In this document: positions 27,235 to 34,920 of the stretch, one piece after another
Layout of the letters: each line of letters begins with the position of its first letter
Numbering within the stretch: position 1 is the first letter of the stretch
From: an uncultured Draconibacterium sp.
Lineage (GTDB): Bacteria > Bacteroidota > Bacteroidia > Bacteroidales > Prolixibacteraceae
NCBI RefSeq assembly: GCF_913060805.1
Contig: NZ_CAJXTC010000008.1
Location: forward strand, 116,905 to 180,904
Direction of reading: 5' to 3'
DNA length: 64,000 bases
Position numbers and translations under genes: made by a program
Notes under the pieces: model-generated
What the model saw: only the letters and a program-made list of their open reading frames with translations
Database searches by the model: none
Told to the model about the DNA's origin: nothing

Positions 27235-27306
27235 ACTGAAAACTGCGACTGAGACTTTTATTCTTTGTGTAACTCAGTGACTTCTCCGTGTAACTCTGTG
27301 TTAAAA
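27235..27306. repeat. Mosaic spacer repeat, copy C
   Basis: In the 197-bp gap after flavodoxin: CTGAAAACTGCGACTGAG (27235-27252) then 10-11-nt units TTTGTGTAA/CTCAGTGACTT/CTCCGTGTAA/CTCTGTGTTA (27261-27306). The order and sequence match copies B and D. The preceding GAGCACAATGAGATAGTGA resembles a block at the end of copy D. Confidence 0.7.
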
Positions 27307-27394
27307 AAATGTGAGTGTAGAGCTCAGAAAAAATGAAATAGCCCACGAAGATTGTGGCTGACAACTCTGAACTCAAAACGTTGAACTTATTAGT

Positions 27395-28708
27395 ATGAAC
27401 AATTCACCTCTCGACAAAAAACTTGTTGAAGAAAAGATAGCGCAATTGCGCATCCCCGATATTGGCAAAGCATCCATTCGCGAAGTTGTGGCCTTGGTAA
27501 ACCTTGTTGAAGAAGCCAGCGATTTTAAATACGTTCGCATGGAAATGGGTGTTCCCGGTTTACCGCCGGCAAAAGTTGGTGTTGAAGCCGAAAAAGATGC
27601 GCTCGATCGTGGTGTGTCGGCCATTTACCCGATGGTTGACGGAATAAAACCAGTGAAGGAAGAATCATCAAAATTCATTAAAAACTTTTTGAATGTTGAT
27701 GTGGCGCCTGCTGGATGTATTCCAACTACCGGATCGATGCAGGGAACTTACGCTGCTTTTATGGCGGCCGGTAACTGCGATAAAAAGAAAGACACCGTTT
27801 TGTTTATCGATCCCGGATTTCCGGTGCAGAAACAGCAAATGATGGTGCTCGGCCAGAAGTTTGAAACCTTTGATGTATTTAATTACCGAGGTGAAAAACT
27901 GAAGGAAAAACTGGAATCGTACCTTGAAAAAGGAAACATCAATTCCATTGTTTATTCGAACCCGAACAACCCGGCGTGGATCTGTTTCAACGAGGAGGAA
28001 CTGAAGATTATTGGCGAATTAGCTAATAAATACGATGTTATCGTTATGGAAGATCTGGCTTATTTCGGTATGGATTTCCGCACCGATTTCTCGAAACCGG
28101 GCGAAGCGCCTTATCCTCCGTCTGTAGCTCATTACACCGATAATTACATACTGTTTATCAGCAGTTCGAAGATATTTTCTTATGCCGGACAGCGAATTGG
28201 CATAATGGCAATTTCTGATAAATTGTTTAGCCGCGATTATCCCGATTTGCAGGAGCGTTTTAAAGGAACAACCTTTGGAGCTACCATTACTTTGCGCTTA
28301 TTGTATTCGCTTTCGTCGGGTACCAGCCATTCGGCACAATGGGCACTAGCTGCCATGTTTAAAGCAGCCAACGATGGCGAATTTAATTTCGTTGAGGGCG
28401 TAAAAGCCTATGGTGAACGTGCCAAAGAAATGAAACGCCTTTTTCTTGAAAATGGTTTTAAGGTGGTGTACGAGAACGATTTGGGCGTACCGATTGCCGA
28501 CGGTTTTTATTTCACGATCGGTTATCCGGGAATGACAGGAAATGAGTTGGTCGCCAACTTGCTTTTCTACGGAATTAGTGCCATCGCACTCGATAATACC
28601 GGTAGCGACGAAGAAGGTATTCGCGCTTGTGTTTCGTTTGTGTTGCCGCATCAGTTTGGCGACCTCGAAGAGCGCCTGAAATTGTTTAACGAGAATTTTT
28701 CAAAATAA
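27395..28708 (+). CDS. PLP-dependent class I/II aminotransferase
   Basis: 437 residues. The fold-type I landmarks are present: EMGVPGLPPAKVG (substrate-entry region), YSNPNNPAWICF, EDLAYFGMDFR (cofactor Asp), and the PLP-binding Lys in SSSKIFSYAGQRIG, with the C-terminal Arg in IRACVSFVLP. This subfamily in Bacteroidota is usually encoded after prephenate dehydratase and is likely to make phenylalanine or tyrosine from the keto acid (inference). Here flavodoxin and repeat copy C lie between. A foldback repeat follows its stop. Confidence 0.88.
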   Translation: MNNSPLDKKLVEEKIAQLRIPDIGKASIREVVALVNLVEEASDFKYVRMEMGVPGLPPAKVGVEAEKDALDRGVSAIYPMVDGIKPVKEESSKFIKNFLNVDVAPAGCIPTTGSMQGTYAAFMAAGNCDKKKDTVLFIDPGFPVQKQQMMVLGQKFETFDVFNYRGEKLKEKLESYLEKGNINSIVYSNPNNPAWICFNEEELKIIGELANKYDVIVMEDLAYFGMDFRTDFSKPGEAPYPPSVAHYTDNYILFISSSKIFSYAGQRIGIMAISDKLFSRDYPDLQERFKGTTFGATITLRLLYSLSSGTSHSAQWALAAMFKAANDGEFNFVEGVKAYGERAKEMKRLFLENGFKVVYENDLGVPIADGFYFTIGYPGMTGNELVANLLFYGISAIALDNTGSDEEGIRACVSFVLPHQFGDLEERLKLFNENFSK

Positions 28709-28715
28709 ACTTTTT

Positions 28716-28790
28716 GTCATTTTGAAAGCGGGCAGCGAGAGAGAAATCTGTTTGAAATAGATTTCTCTCCGTTTCTCCTCGAAATGATAG
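28716..28790. repeat. Foldback intergenic repeat (GTCATTT...AAATGAT)
   Basis: Outer half-arms GTCATTTTGA and CGAAATGATA enclose a perfect 11-bp stem, GAGAGAAATCT (28739-28749) / AGATTTCTCTC (28759-28769), with a 9-nt loop. It lies 8 bp after the aminotransferase stop. A truncated relative is at 43782-43812. It may act as a terminator. Confidence 0.7.
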
Positions 28791-28807
28791 AAGAAGATTA
28801 GAAAGGA

Positions 28808-29374
28808 ATGGATAGACAAAAGATAATTTCCCGATTCGAGCATACCCTGAGCCTGATTGATACGTTCAATTTGAAGAATGAACCGGTGGTGCTAAAAAAG
28901 GGCGAATTATTTATTGATTACGGCGAGAAGAACAAAAAGCTGGGTATTTTGCTTGATGGTCTGCTTTACGCCTCGTATCTATCCGACAGTGGTACTGAGT
29001 GGGTATCACGTTTTTTCTTTCCTCCCAACAACTTTATTGTAAGCAATCATCGAGGATTTGTACTAGGTAAAGATTCTACCGAGGCCATTCGTGCTTACGA
29101 AGATTCGCGCTTGATCTTTATTGAAAAGGATGAGTTCAAAACTTTACTCGATGAGAATCATAAGTTTGAACGCACGGTGCGTATTCTTGCCGAAGAAAGT
29201 TACATCCAGGCAATGGATCGTATTCACTCGTTTCAATCGCTGAATGCAGAGCAACGAATCCGTAAATTCTTTGTGGAATATCCTGAGCTGGCACAGAAAT
29301 TACAACGCCAGCACATTGCTTCTTATCTCGGTATTCACCGAAACATTTTAACCCGGATTTTATATAAACTGTAG
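28808..29374 (+). CDS. Crp/Fnr-family transcriptional regulator
   Basis: 188 residues, typical of short Bacteroidota Crp-like proteins. An N-terminal cyclic-nucleotide-binding-type barrel (about 25-120; VVLKKGELFIDYGEKNKKLG, then IFIEKDEF) is linked by a long helix to a compact helix-turn-helix at the C-terminus (LQRQHIASYLGIHRNILTRI). No Fnr-type N-terminal Cys cluster is present, so it is not an iron-sulfur oxygen sensor; the effector is unknown. It is convergent with mscS, with only 2 bp between stops. Confidence 0.88.
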   Translation: MDRQKIISRFEHTLSLIDTFNLKNEPVVLKKGELFIDYGEKNKKLGILLDGLLYASYLSDSGTEWVSRFFFPPNNFIVSNHRGFVLGKDSTEAIRAYEDSRLIFIEKDEFKTLLDENHKFERTVRILAEESYIQAMDRIHSFQSLNAEQRIRKFFVEYPELAQKLQRQHIASYLGIHRNILTRILYKL

Positions 29375-29376
29375 GT

Positions 29377-30213
29377 TTATTTTTTGCCTGTTGTGTTCAT
29401 TACCGGGAAAGGCTTTGTGGCTTCGCCGGTATATAATGTAACATGCGGGAACGGAATTTCAATTCCTTCAGCATCAAAACGGGCTTTTATTTCCTGGAAA
29501 ATTGAGTTTTTCACTTTTAGGTAATTCTGTTTTTCGAACCAAACTCCCAGCAGAATATCAATACCACTGGCACCAAAATCTTTAAAAACGATGAGTGGTT
29601 CAGGCTCGTCTAAACTCAAAGGATTTGCTTTTGCCACCTCTTCCAGCAGCGTTTTAACTTTTGCCAGATCTTCTTTATAGGCCACGCTAACGTTAAAATC
29701 GAGGCGACGGATAGGGAAGCGCGTCACATTTATCAGCTCAGTGGAAATAATGGTCTGATTTGGAATTCGCAATAGTTGGTTGTCAAATGTTCGTATTTTA
29801 ATGGATAGTAGATCGATGCTAAATACAACACCGGCTTTATCGCCAACTTTTATCACATCGCCAATCTCGAACGACTTTTCTCCGACAAGGAAAAAACCGC
29901 TTACAATATTGCCAATACTGGTTTGCGAGGCCACACCAACTACCAGTCCGATAACACCCGCCGCGCCAAAGAATGGAGCCAGACTGATATTTAACTGGGC
30001 AAGAATAATGAATGTCAGTAACAGGAAGCCCGAATAATAAATAAGGCGCTGAATGATCATTTTTCGTTGCTGCGAAAGCGACTTAGGAAGCACTTTTTTT
30101 ACAACGGATGCCAAAAAGTAGATCAATGCAGTTCCTACTACCAGGATTAGCACGGCCCACATTAACTTTTCAAAGTTTGCTGCATTAAAATATTTCGAGA
30201 AGTCAAATTTCAT
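29377..30213 (-). CDS. mscS: Small-conductance mechanosensitive channel (MscS family)
   Basis: 278 residues. Three membrane spans lie in the first ~125 residues, the last being the Gly/Ala-rich pore helix (GAAGVIGLVVGVASQTSIGN). The beta domain follows (IGDVIKVGDKAGVVFSIDLL; IPNQTIISTELINVTRF), then an alpha-beta vestibule domain. It releases solutes on hypo-osmotic shock. Its ATG overlaps the stop of the DUF432 gene by one base (TAATG), so expression is coupled. E. coli MscS has a similar length (286). Confidence 0.93.
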   Translation of the reverse strand: MKFDFSKYFNAANFEKLMWAVLILVVGTALIYFLASVVKKVLPKSLSQQRKMIIQRLIYYSGFLLLTFIILAQLNISLAPFFGAAGVIGLVVGVASQTSIGNIVSGFFLVGEKSFEIGDVIKVGDKAGVVFSIDLLSIKIRTFDNQLLRIPNQTIISTELINVTRFPIRRLDFNVSVAYKEDLAKVKTLLEEVAKANPLSLDEPEPLIVFKDFGASGIDILLGVWFEKQNYLKVKNSIFQEIKARFDAEGIEIPFPHVTLYTGEATKPFPVMNTTGKK

Positions 30214-30980
30214 TATTCAGAACGATAAATGTTTTTAATAAAATGGAAATTAATTTTTAACAGGCTTTTACCTTCCGGATTTCGTGGCTTGGCAACGATA
30301 TCATGGTTTTCGCCGTGAAAAGCTTTTGCGAAACCATAATTTACCGAACTCAAATGATCCTTGCCTCTGTATTCCAGTTTCACCTGGCTGGTTACGAGAT
30401 GATTGCTAAATTTAACCAAATTCATCTGATCAACACGAATAATCAATCGTTCGATCTCAAGAGCCGCATTGTCGTTATTAAAAATGGTGATGGGGCAAAT
30501 GGCAAATCGCTCATCATCTTCAATTGTTTTAAAATCGAGAAAGTGATCAGATTCCAGCGCAAAAGCAACTTCGCCGTTTACCGGTTCGCCAAACCAGGTG
30601 TTCGAAATCTGTTGCAATGGAAATTCTGCAAGCAGATTTTCGTCTTGCTTTTTACTGGAGTATACCTGAAGTATCAGCGGAATCTTTACAAAAAAAGTTA
30701 ATCGCTGTTTGGGCGAAATTACTATCTGGCTGCTTTTAAAAACCATTGGTTTTGCAGGCAAAGCAGGAGCCAAAATCAGTTTATTCGATTTTCCGGAGTG
30801 GTAATAAGTCCCGTCAACAATTTCGTTCGAATCGATTTCCTCTCCGTCTATATTATCAAACGATTTTAGGTACCATCCTTCGTCGTTGCGCTTAATTCCC
30901 AGCGTAAAGAAGCTGTAGTCGATTAAGTCGCTTTCGCCCGGGGTGAGTTGTTTTTTACCGTATATAGATACTTTCTCCAT
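30213..30980 (-). CDS. DUF432-like protein coupled to mscS
   Basis: 255 residues from ATG 30980 (MEKVSIYGKKQLTPGE); the frame is open another 50 codons upstream, but that part is unlike the family. It is an all-beta, soluble-looking protein without signal peptide or membrane spans, ending YRSE. It matches DUF432 in length and pattern (YYHSGKSNKLILAPALPAKP; ISPKQRLTFFVKIPL). DUF432 genes are often next to mechanosensitive channels. The one-base overlap with mscS suggests a cytosolic accessory or regulator of the channel (inference). Confidence 0.75.
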   Translation of the reverse strand: MEKVSIYGKKQLTPGESDLIDYSFFTLGIKRNDEGWYLKSFDNIDGEEIDSNEIVDGTYYHSGKSNKLILAPALPAKPMVFKSSQIVISPKQRLTFFVKIPLILQVYSSKKQDENLLAEFPLQQISNTWFGEPVNGEVAFALESDHFLDFKTIEDDERFAICPITIFNNDNAALEIERLIIRVDQMNLVKFSNHLVTSQVKLEYRGKDHLSSVNYGFAKAFHGENHDIVAKPRNPEGKSLLKINFHFIKNIYRSE

Positions 30981-31150
30981 AGTCAGATTTTGATAAATAA
31001 AATTACCAATTTTTTGGTCTGAAAAATCATATGTTGAAAAAAATCCGGCATTGCCGGACTGATTTCTATAGATTTTATTTTGTTTTAATATAACCTGAAA
31101 AACTATCGATTGTTTGAGATTGCTGAGCAAATTAACCGATATGATCCGGT

Positions 31151-31519
31151 TTATACAATTCTTCTGCCAAAAGGAGTTAATGCCAGCGACGCCATTTTAA
31201 AGTGTTGTTTTGCCCATGGAATTCCAATAATAGTAATACCCAATAGAAGGCCAAAAAGTACGTGGGTTAGCATGATCCATATTCCACCAATAAATAACCA
31301 AATAATATTCATGATGGTTGACAAACAGCCCGGAGCATAATCCATGTATTCAATTTTTTGCCCGAAAGGCCAAAGTGCGAGTATGCCCAGTTTAAACGAT
31401 TGAATACCAAAGGGGATTCCGACGATTGTGATGCAAAGTGCGATACCAGCCAACATGTATTCCAAAAAGATGGCAAAACCACCAAATATTAACCAAATTA
31501 AGTTTCCTAAAATTTTCAT
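31151..31519 (-). CDS. yccF: YccF-domain inner-membrane protein
   Basis: 122 residues made of two similar halves. Each has NxIWLxxGG, a hydrophobic span, then IVGIPxGIQSFK or IIGIPWAKQHFK and a xPFG ending (WPFGQKI; TPFGRRI). This duplicated layout is the YccF family of small membrane proteins, whose biochemical role is unknown. It follows the glycine-rich membrane protein gene by 12 bp, so the two are probably cotranscribed. Confidence 0.9.
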   Translation of the reverse strand: MKILGNLIWLIFGGFAIFLEYMLAGIALCITIVGIPFGIQSFKLGILALWPFGQKIEYMDYAPGCLSTIMNIIWLFIGGIWIMLTHVLFGLLLGITIIGIPWAKQHFKMASLALTPFGRRIV

Positions 31520-31531
31520 TTGTTATAATTG

Positions 31532-31951
31532 TTAATTCATTTTCGTGAAAAAAAGCAAGCCCAGCAACAGAAATAAGAATAGCGCAAGTAAAAGCACTAT
31601 AATTTTTGGCATTGCAGTTTGCTCTGATATTGTTTGTCTCTTGATTTTCTGATTTGTTTTGGCCAATTCTTTCTTTTTAAAACTCTCGCCAAGTGCCACT
31701 CCAATCGATATTCCAATTCCGGCTCCCAGCGCAATTCCAAGTCCGATATTATCGAGCGCAACGCCCAGCGCAATTCCCGGGCCCATTCCAATGGCATAAC
31801 CAATGGCAATTCCCCGTGCCATCGCCTTCGAAGCCAGTTGATTATTTGCGCTATACATTCCTGCTTTATTTTGTTTGATAAGGATAATTACCAACACAGA
31901 TAAAAGTAAAATACCAACGGCCAGTCCTGCAAAGAGTAATGTTGAGTTCAT
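31532..31951 (-). CDS. Small membrane protein with glycine-zipper helices
   Basis: 139 residues: an N-terminal span (about 5-25), a central stretch with repeated Gly-x3-Gly/Ala pattern (GIAIGYAIGMGPGIALGVAL; GIALGAGIGISIGVALG), a basic linker (KKKELAKTNQKIKRQ), and a C-terminal span. Glycine zippers pack tightly in membranes and occur in pores and oligomerising proteins. I recognise no named family. It is first in a two-gene unit with yccF. Confidence 0.75.
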   Translation of the reverse strand: MNSTLLFAGLAVGILLLSVLVIILIKQNKAGMYSANNQLASKAMARGIAIGYAIGMGPGIALGVALDNIGLGIALGAGIGISIGVALGESFKKKELAKTNQKIKRQTISEQTAMPKIIVLLLALFLFLLLGLLFFTKMN

Positions 31952-32139
31952 CGTTTTCTTTTATTTGTGTATCAAATCAGAACTAAATTACTTATTTCAT
32001 CGGTTTTTCTGCCTTGCGAAAAAGGTAAAACGCCGATAATTACAGACGAGCGTTAAATATTAGGGATTGAACAGGAATAATTGTTTCTGCAGTTGGTAAA
32101 TACTTTTTACTTTTAAGCTTTTGAATTGAAAGCAGAATT

Positions 32140-32550
32140 ATGATTGAACAGAAAGAAATAACACTTCCCGCATTTAGGCGCGGATACCATTTAATTACCC
32201 GTTTAATTGAAGAGCAGTTGCCCAATTTACCCGAGAAAGGTTTGTTGCATATTTTGGTAAAACACACATCGGCCGGAATTACTTTGAATGAAAATGCCGA
32301 CCCGACCGTGCGTACCGATTTCGAGAATTTTATCAATAAAATGATCCCGGAGAATGATCCGGTTTATGTGCACACTTACGAAGGAGCCGATGATATGCCG
32401 GCACATTTAAAATCGTCGGTAATTGGTGCCGAAGTTACGATTCCGATTACCCGACATCGTTTAAATTTAGGTACCTGGCAGGGAATTTATTTTGGCGAAT
32501 TTCGCGATTATGGCGGCGCCCGAAGGGTGGTTCTTACTGTTTATAGTTAA
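32140..32550 (+). CDS. yjbQ: YjbQ / UPF0047 family protein
   Basis: 136 residues with the full UPF0047 signature: HTSAGITLNENADPTVRTD in the middle and H-R-x-L-x-L-G-T-W-Q-G near the end, followed by FGEFRDYGGARRVVLTV. These proteins form trimers with a metal-binding His/Asn/Asp site; E. coli YjbQ has weak thiamine-phosphate synthase activity. The physiological role is uncertain. It is single-gene, cytosolic and of normal family length. Confidence 0.93.
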   Translation: MIEQKEITLPAFRRGYHLITRLIEEQLPNLPEKGLLHILVKHTSAGITLNENADPTVRTDFENFINKMIPENDPVYVHTYEGADDMPAHLKSSVIGAEVTIPITRHRLNLGTWQGIYFGEFRDYGGARRVVLTVYS

Positions 32551-32628
32551 TGTTATTTTCAAATATAAAAGATGGTGTTTTATTTACACTTTTATTTTAA
32601 ATTTACTTTAGAATAAAATTTATGATAC

Positions 32629-32895
32629 ATGAAAATTTCTGTTGACAACTATTCTGAAGAAGAATTGCAGGAAGAGGGAGTATTTGATTGGCCTGTTCGT
32701 AAACTCGGTGAAGAAAAAATCGACTGGTATTACGAGGAAACAGAGTTGTGTTATATTGTCGAGGGGGAGGCAGATATAACAACCGAGTTTGAGGCGATAA
32801 CCGTGCGTGCAGGGGATTTTGTTACCTTACCAAAAGGGTTGGAGTGTGTTTGGGACGTTGAGGACGAAATAGAAATGCACTATTCCTGTGAATAA
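32629..32895 (+). CDS. Small cupin-domain protein
   Basis: 88 residues forming one cupin barrel of the DUF861/EutQ-like kind: YYEETELCYIVEGEADITTE (first motif) and VRAGDFVTLPKGLECVWDV (second motif). The usual metal His residues are replaced by Glu/Cys in motif 1 (E-T-E-L-C), and a His remains near the C-terminus (MHYSCE), so metal binding is uncertain. Ligand unknown. It precedes the GH29 gene by about 60 bp and may be cotranscribed. Confidence 0.8.
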   Translation: MKISVDNYSEEELQEEGVFDWPVRKLGEEKIDWYYEETELCYIVEGEADITTEFEAITVRAGDFVTLPKGLECVWDVEDEIEMHYSCE

Positions 32896-32958
32896 TCATA
32901 TTTGCTTTTTAAATATTTTACAAAGTTTGCATCCGGACTAACTATTGATTTAAATCCT

Positions 32959-34284
32959 ATGCGAAAGATCTTATTATTAGTGGTGGCAATCATCGCGTCA
33001 CTTGGTGCAAACTCCCAGAAAATTAGTAAAGAAACTCAGAAACGGATGCAGTGGTTTGGCGATGCTAAACTGGGCATTTTTATCCACTGGGGAATTTATT
33101 CGGTAAACGGAATTGATGAGAGCTGGTCGTTTTTTAACGACTACATTTCGTACGACGATTACATGAATCAATTGGCCGGATTTACTGCTGATAAATATGA
33201 TCCGGAACAATGGGCTGAACTGATTGCCGAAAGTGGTGCCAAATATGCTGTTCTTACCACAAAACATCATGATGGAGTGGCACTTTGGGATACCAAGTGC
33301 GGTGATTTAAATGTGGTGGACAAAACACCTGCCGGAAAAGATTTGGTGGCGCCTTTTGTAAAAGCACTTCGCAAAAACGATTTAAAAGTTGGTTTATACT
33401 ATTCGTTGCTCGACTGGTCGCACCCTGATTATCCGAACAAAACACGGAAAATTAAACGTTACGAAAATGACTCGCTTCGCTGGGCAAAATTTGTCGACTT
33501 TAACTTTTGTCAGTTAGAAGAGTTGTCGAAACAGTTTAAACCCGATTTGTATTGGTTTGATGGCGATTGGGAGCAATCGGCAGAAAAATGGAAAGCAAAA
33601 GAGTTGAGCGAGTCACTGCGAAAATGGAATAAAGATGTGATTCTGAACAGCCGGATTCAAGGCTATGGTGATTATGCAACACCCGAACAGGGATTGCCGA
33701 TAACACGCCCCAATGCTCCTTATTGGGAGTTGTGCATGACCATGAACGACAGTTGGGGATATCAGCACAACGACCACAATTACAAAACGCCGAACCAGGT
33801 TATTCGTATTTTGGTTGATTGCATAAACAAAGGTGGAAACCTTCTACTGGATATCGGTCCAAAACCAGATGGTTCGATTCCGGAAGAGCAGGTTGAGATA
33901 TTAAAAGAACTGGGCCGCTGGACTAACAAACATGCAGAAGCCATTTATGGAACACAGGCCGGAATCCCTTACGAACATTATTACGGGCCAACTGCGCTGA
34001 ATAAAACCGGAGATATTCTTTATCTATTTGTTCCACATAAACCAAACGGTTCGCTGGTGTTGAAAGGAATTAAAAATAAGATCAACCGGATATGGGTAGT
34101 TGGTAACGGTACCAAGTTAAACTGGGATGTAAAAATGAAACAATACTGGAGTGCTGTTCCTGGTATTGTTTATATTGACGTACCGGAAAAAGTATTGGAC
34201 GAGCAGGTTACAGTAATTGCAGTTCTTCTCGACGGAAAAGTGGACCTTTACCGTGAGCAGGGACAAGTGATTGAGAGTAACTAA
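32959..34284 (+). CDS. Secreted alpha-L-fucosidase, glycoside hydrolase family 29
   Basis: 441 residues from ATG 32959, which gives a clean signal peptide (MRKILLLVVAIIASLGANS); the frame is open 19 codons further upstream. GH29 hallmarks: GIFIHWGIYSV, KYAVLTTKHHDG (102-106), GLYYSLLDW, and the nucleophile Asp201 in PDLYWFDGDWE, followed by NLLLDIGPKPDG. It removes terminal fucose from glycans in the periplasm or at the surface. Bacteroidota hold many such enzymes. The convergent Rieske gene ends 6 bp after it. Confidence 0.93.
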   Translation: MRKILLLVVAIIASLGANSQKISKETQKRMQWFGDAKLGIFIHWGIYSVNGIDESWSFFNDYISYDDYMNQLAGFTADKYDPEQWAELIAESGAKYAVLTTKHHDGVALWDTKCGDLNVVDKTPAGKDLVAPFVKALRKNDLKVGLYYSLLDWSHPDYPNKTRKIKRYENDSLRWAKFVDFNFCQLEELSKQFKPDLYWFDGDWEQSAEKWKAKELSESLRKWNKDVILNSRIQGYGDYATPEQGLPITRPNAPYWELCMTMNDSWGYQHNDHNYKTPNQVIRILVDCINKGGNLLLDIGPKPDGSIPEEQVEILKELGRWTNKHAEAIYGTQAGIPYEHYYGPTALNKTGDILYLFVPHKPNGSLVLKGIKNKINRIWVVGNGTKLNWDVKMKQYWSAVPGIVYIDVPEKVLDEQVTVIAVLLDGKVDLYREQGQVIESN

Positions 34285-34290
34285 AACACT

Positions 34291-34719
34291 TTAACTAATC
34301 GTAAGTATATCGCCGTCTTTCTGCACGTTATATTTTTTCAGGCTGGTGGGTGCCGGTCCGTTTATTACGGCACCACTGGTTGTAAAACGCGAGGAATGAC
34401 ATGGGCAGAGAATATTGCCGTTGTCATGATTGTAAGCCACTGTGCAACCTTCGTGCGTGCATACTTTCGATAGTGCCAGATAGGTGTTTTCACCCGTTCG
34501 GAAGATCATAATATTTCCTGAGTACGCATAGCCACCAATTGTACCCAAATCCTCATAAGTAGAGCTTGTAAGATCTATAGTTACGTCGGTATTCGGCTCA
34601 TCTGGATCGTTCGGCACAAAATCGTCATCGCTACTGGAACAGGCACTTAAAATTGCAGGAGCAGTCAATAGAATACTGCCGCCATAAGCAAACTTTTTGA
34701 TGAATTCTTTTCTTTCCAT
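34291..34719 (-). CDS. Exported Rieske [2Fe-2S] lipoprotein
   Basis: 142 residues. The N-terminus ERKEFIKKF fits an RK variant of the Tat motif, followed by a hydrophobic span and a lipobox ILSAC (Cys27), then an acidic tether. The Rieske domain has CTHEGC (Cys87, His89, Cys92) and CPCHSS (Cys105, Cys107, His108): two Cys and two His for the cluster plus the disulfide pair seen in bc1/b6f proteins. No cytochrome b or oxygenase gene is adjacent, so its electron partner is unknown. The second box has Ser in place of the usual Gly. Confidence 0.88.
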   Translation of the reverse strand: MERKEFIKKFAYGGSILLTAPAILSACSSSDDDFVPNDPDEPNTDVTIDLTSSTYEDLGTIGGYAYSGNIMIFRTGENTYLALSKVCTHEGCTVAYNHDNGNILCPCHSSRFTTSGAVINGPAPTSLKKYNVQKDGDILTIS

Positions 34720-34826
34720 AATCGTTTTACCGGTTGTTTGAACTTATAAACACCAAAATGTATTTTATTGTTCGAAAATGAAGGATGCAGAATTAGATGT
34801 TAATTTAAAATCGTGAATTTCAGATA

Positions 34827-34892
34827 CGTCATTCCGAACTTGATTCGGAATCTCTATTATTTAAAAGATGCTGAACTAAATTCAGCATGACG
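34827..34892. repeat. Foldback intergenic repeat (CGTCAT...ATGACG)
   Basis: Outer arms CGTCAT (34827-34832) and ATGACG (34887-34892) enclose two hairpins: ATTCCGAA-CTTGA-TTCGGAAT and ATGCTGAA-CTAAA-TTCAGCAT. The whole can fold as a three-way junction. It lies in the 200-bp gap between the Rieske gene and the helicase-nuclease gene. Similar elements are frequent between Bacteroidota genes. Confidence 0.8.
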
Positions 34893-34920
34893 AAACGAAG
34901 TTACCTACTTGACTTAATTA

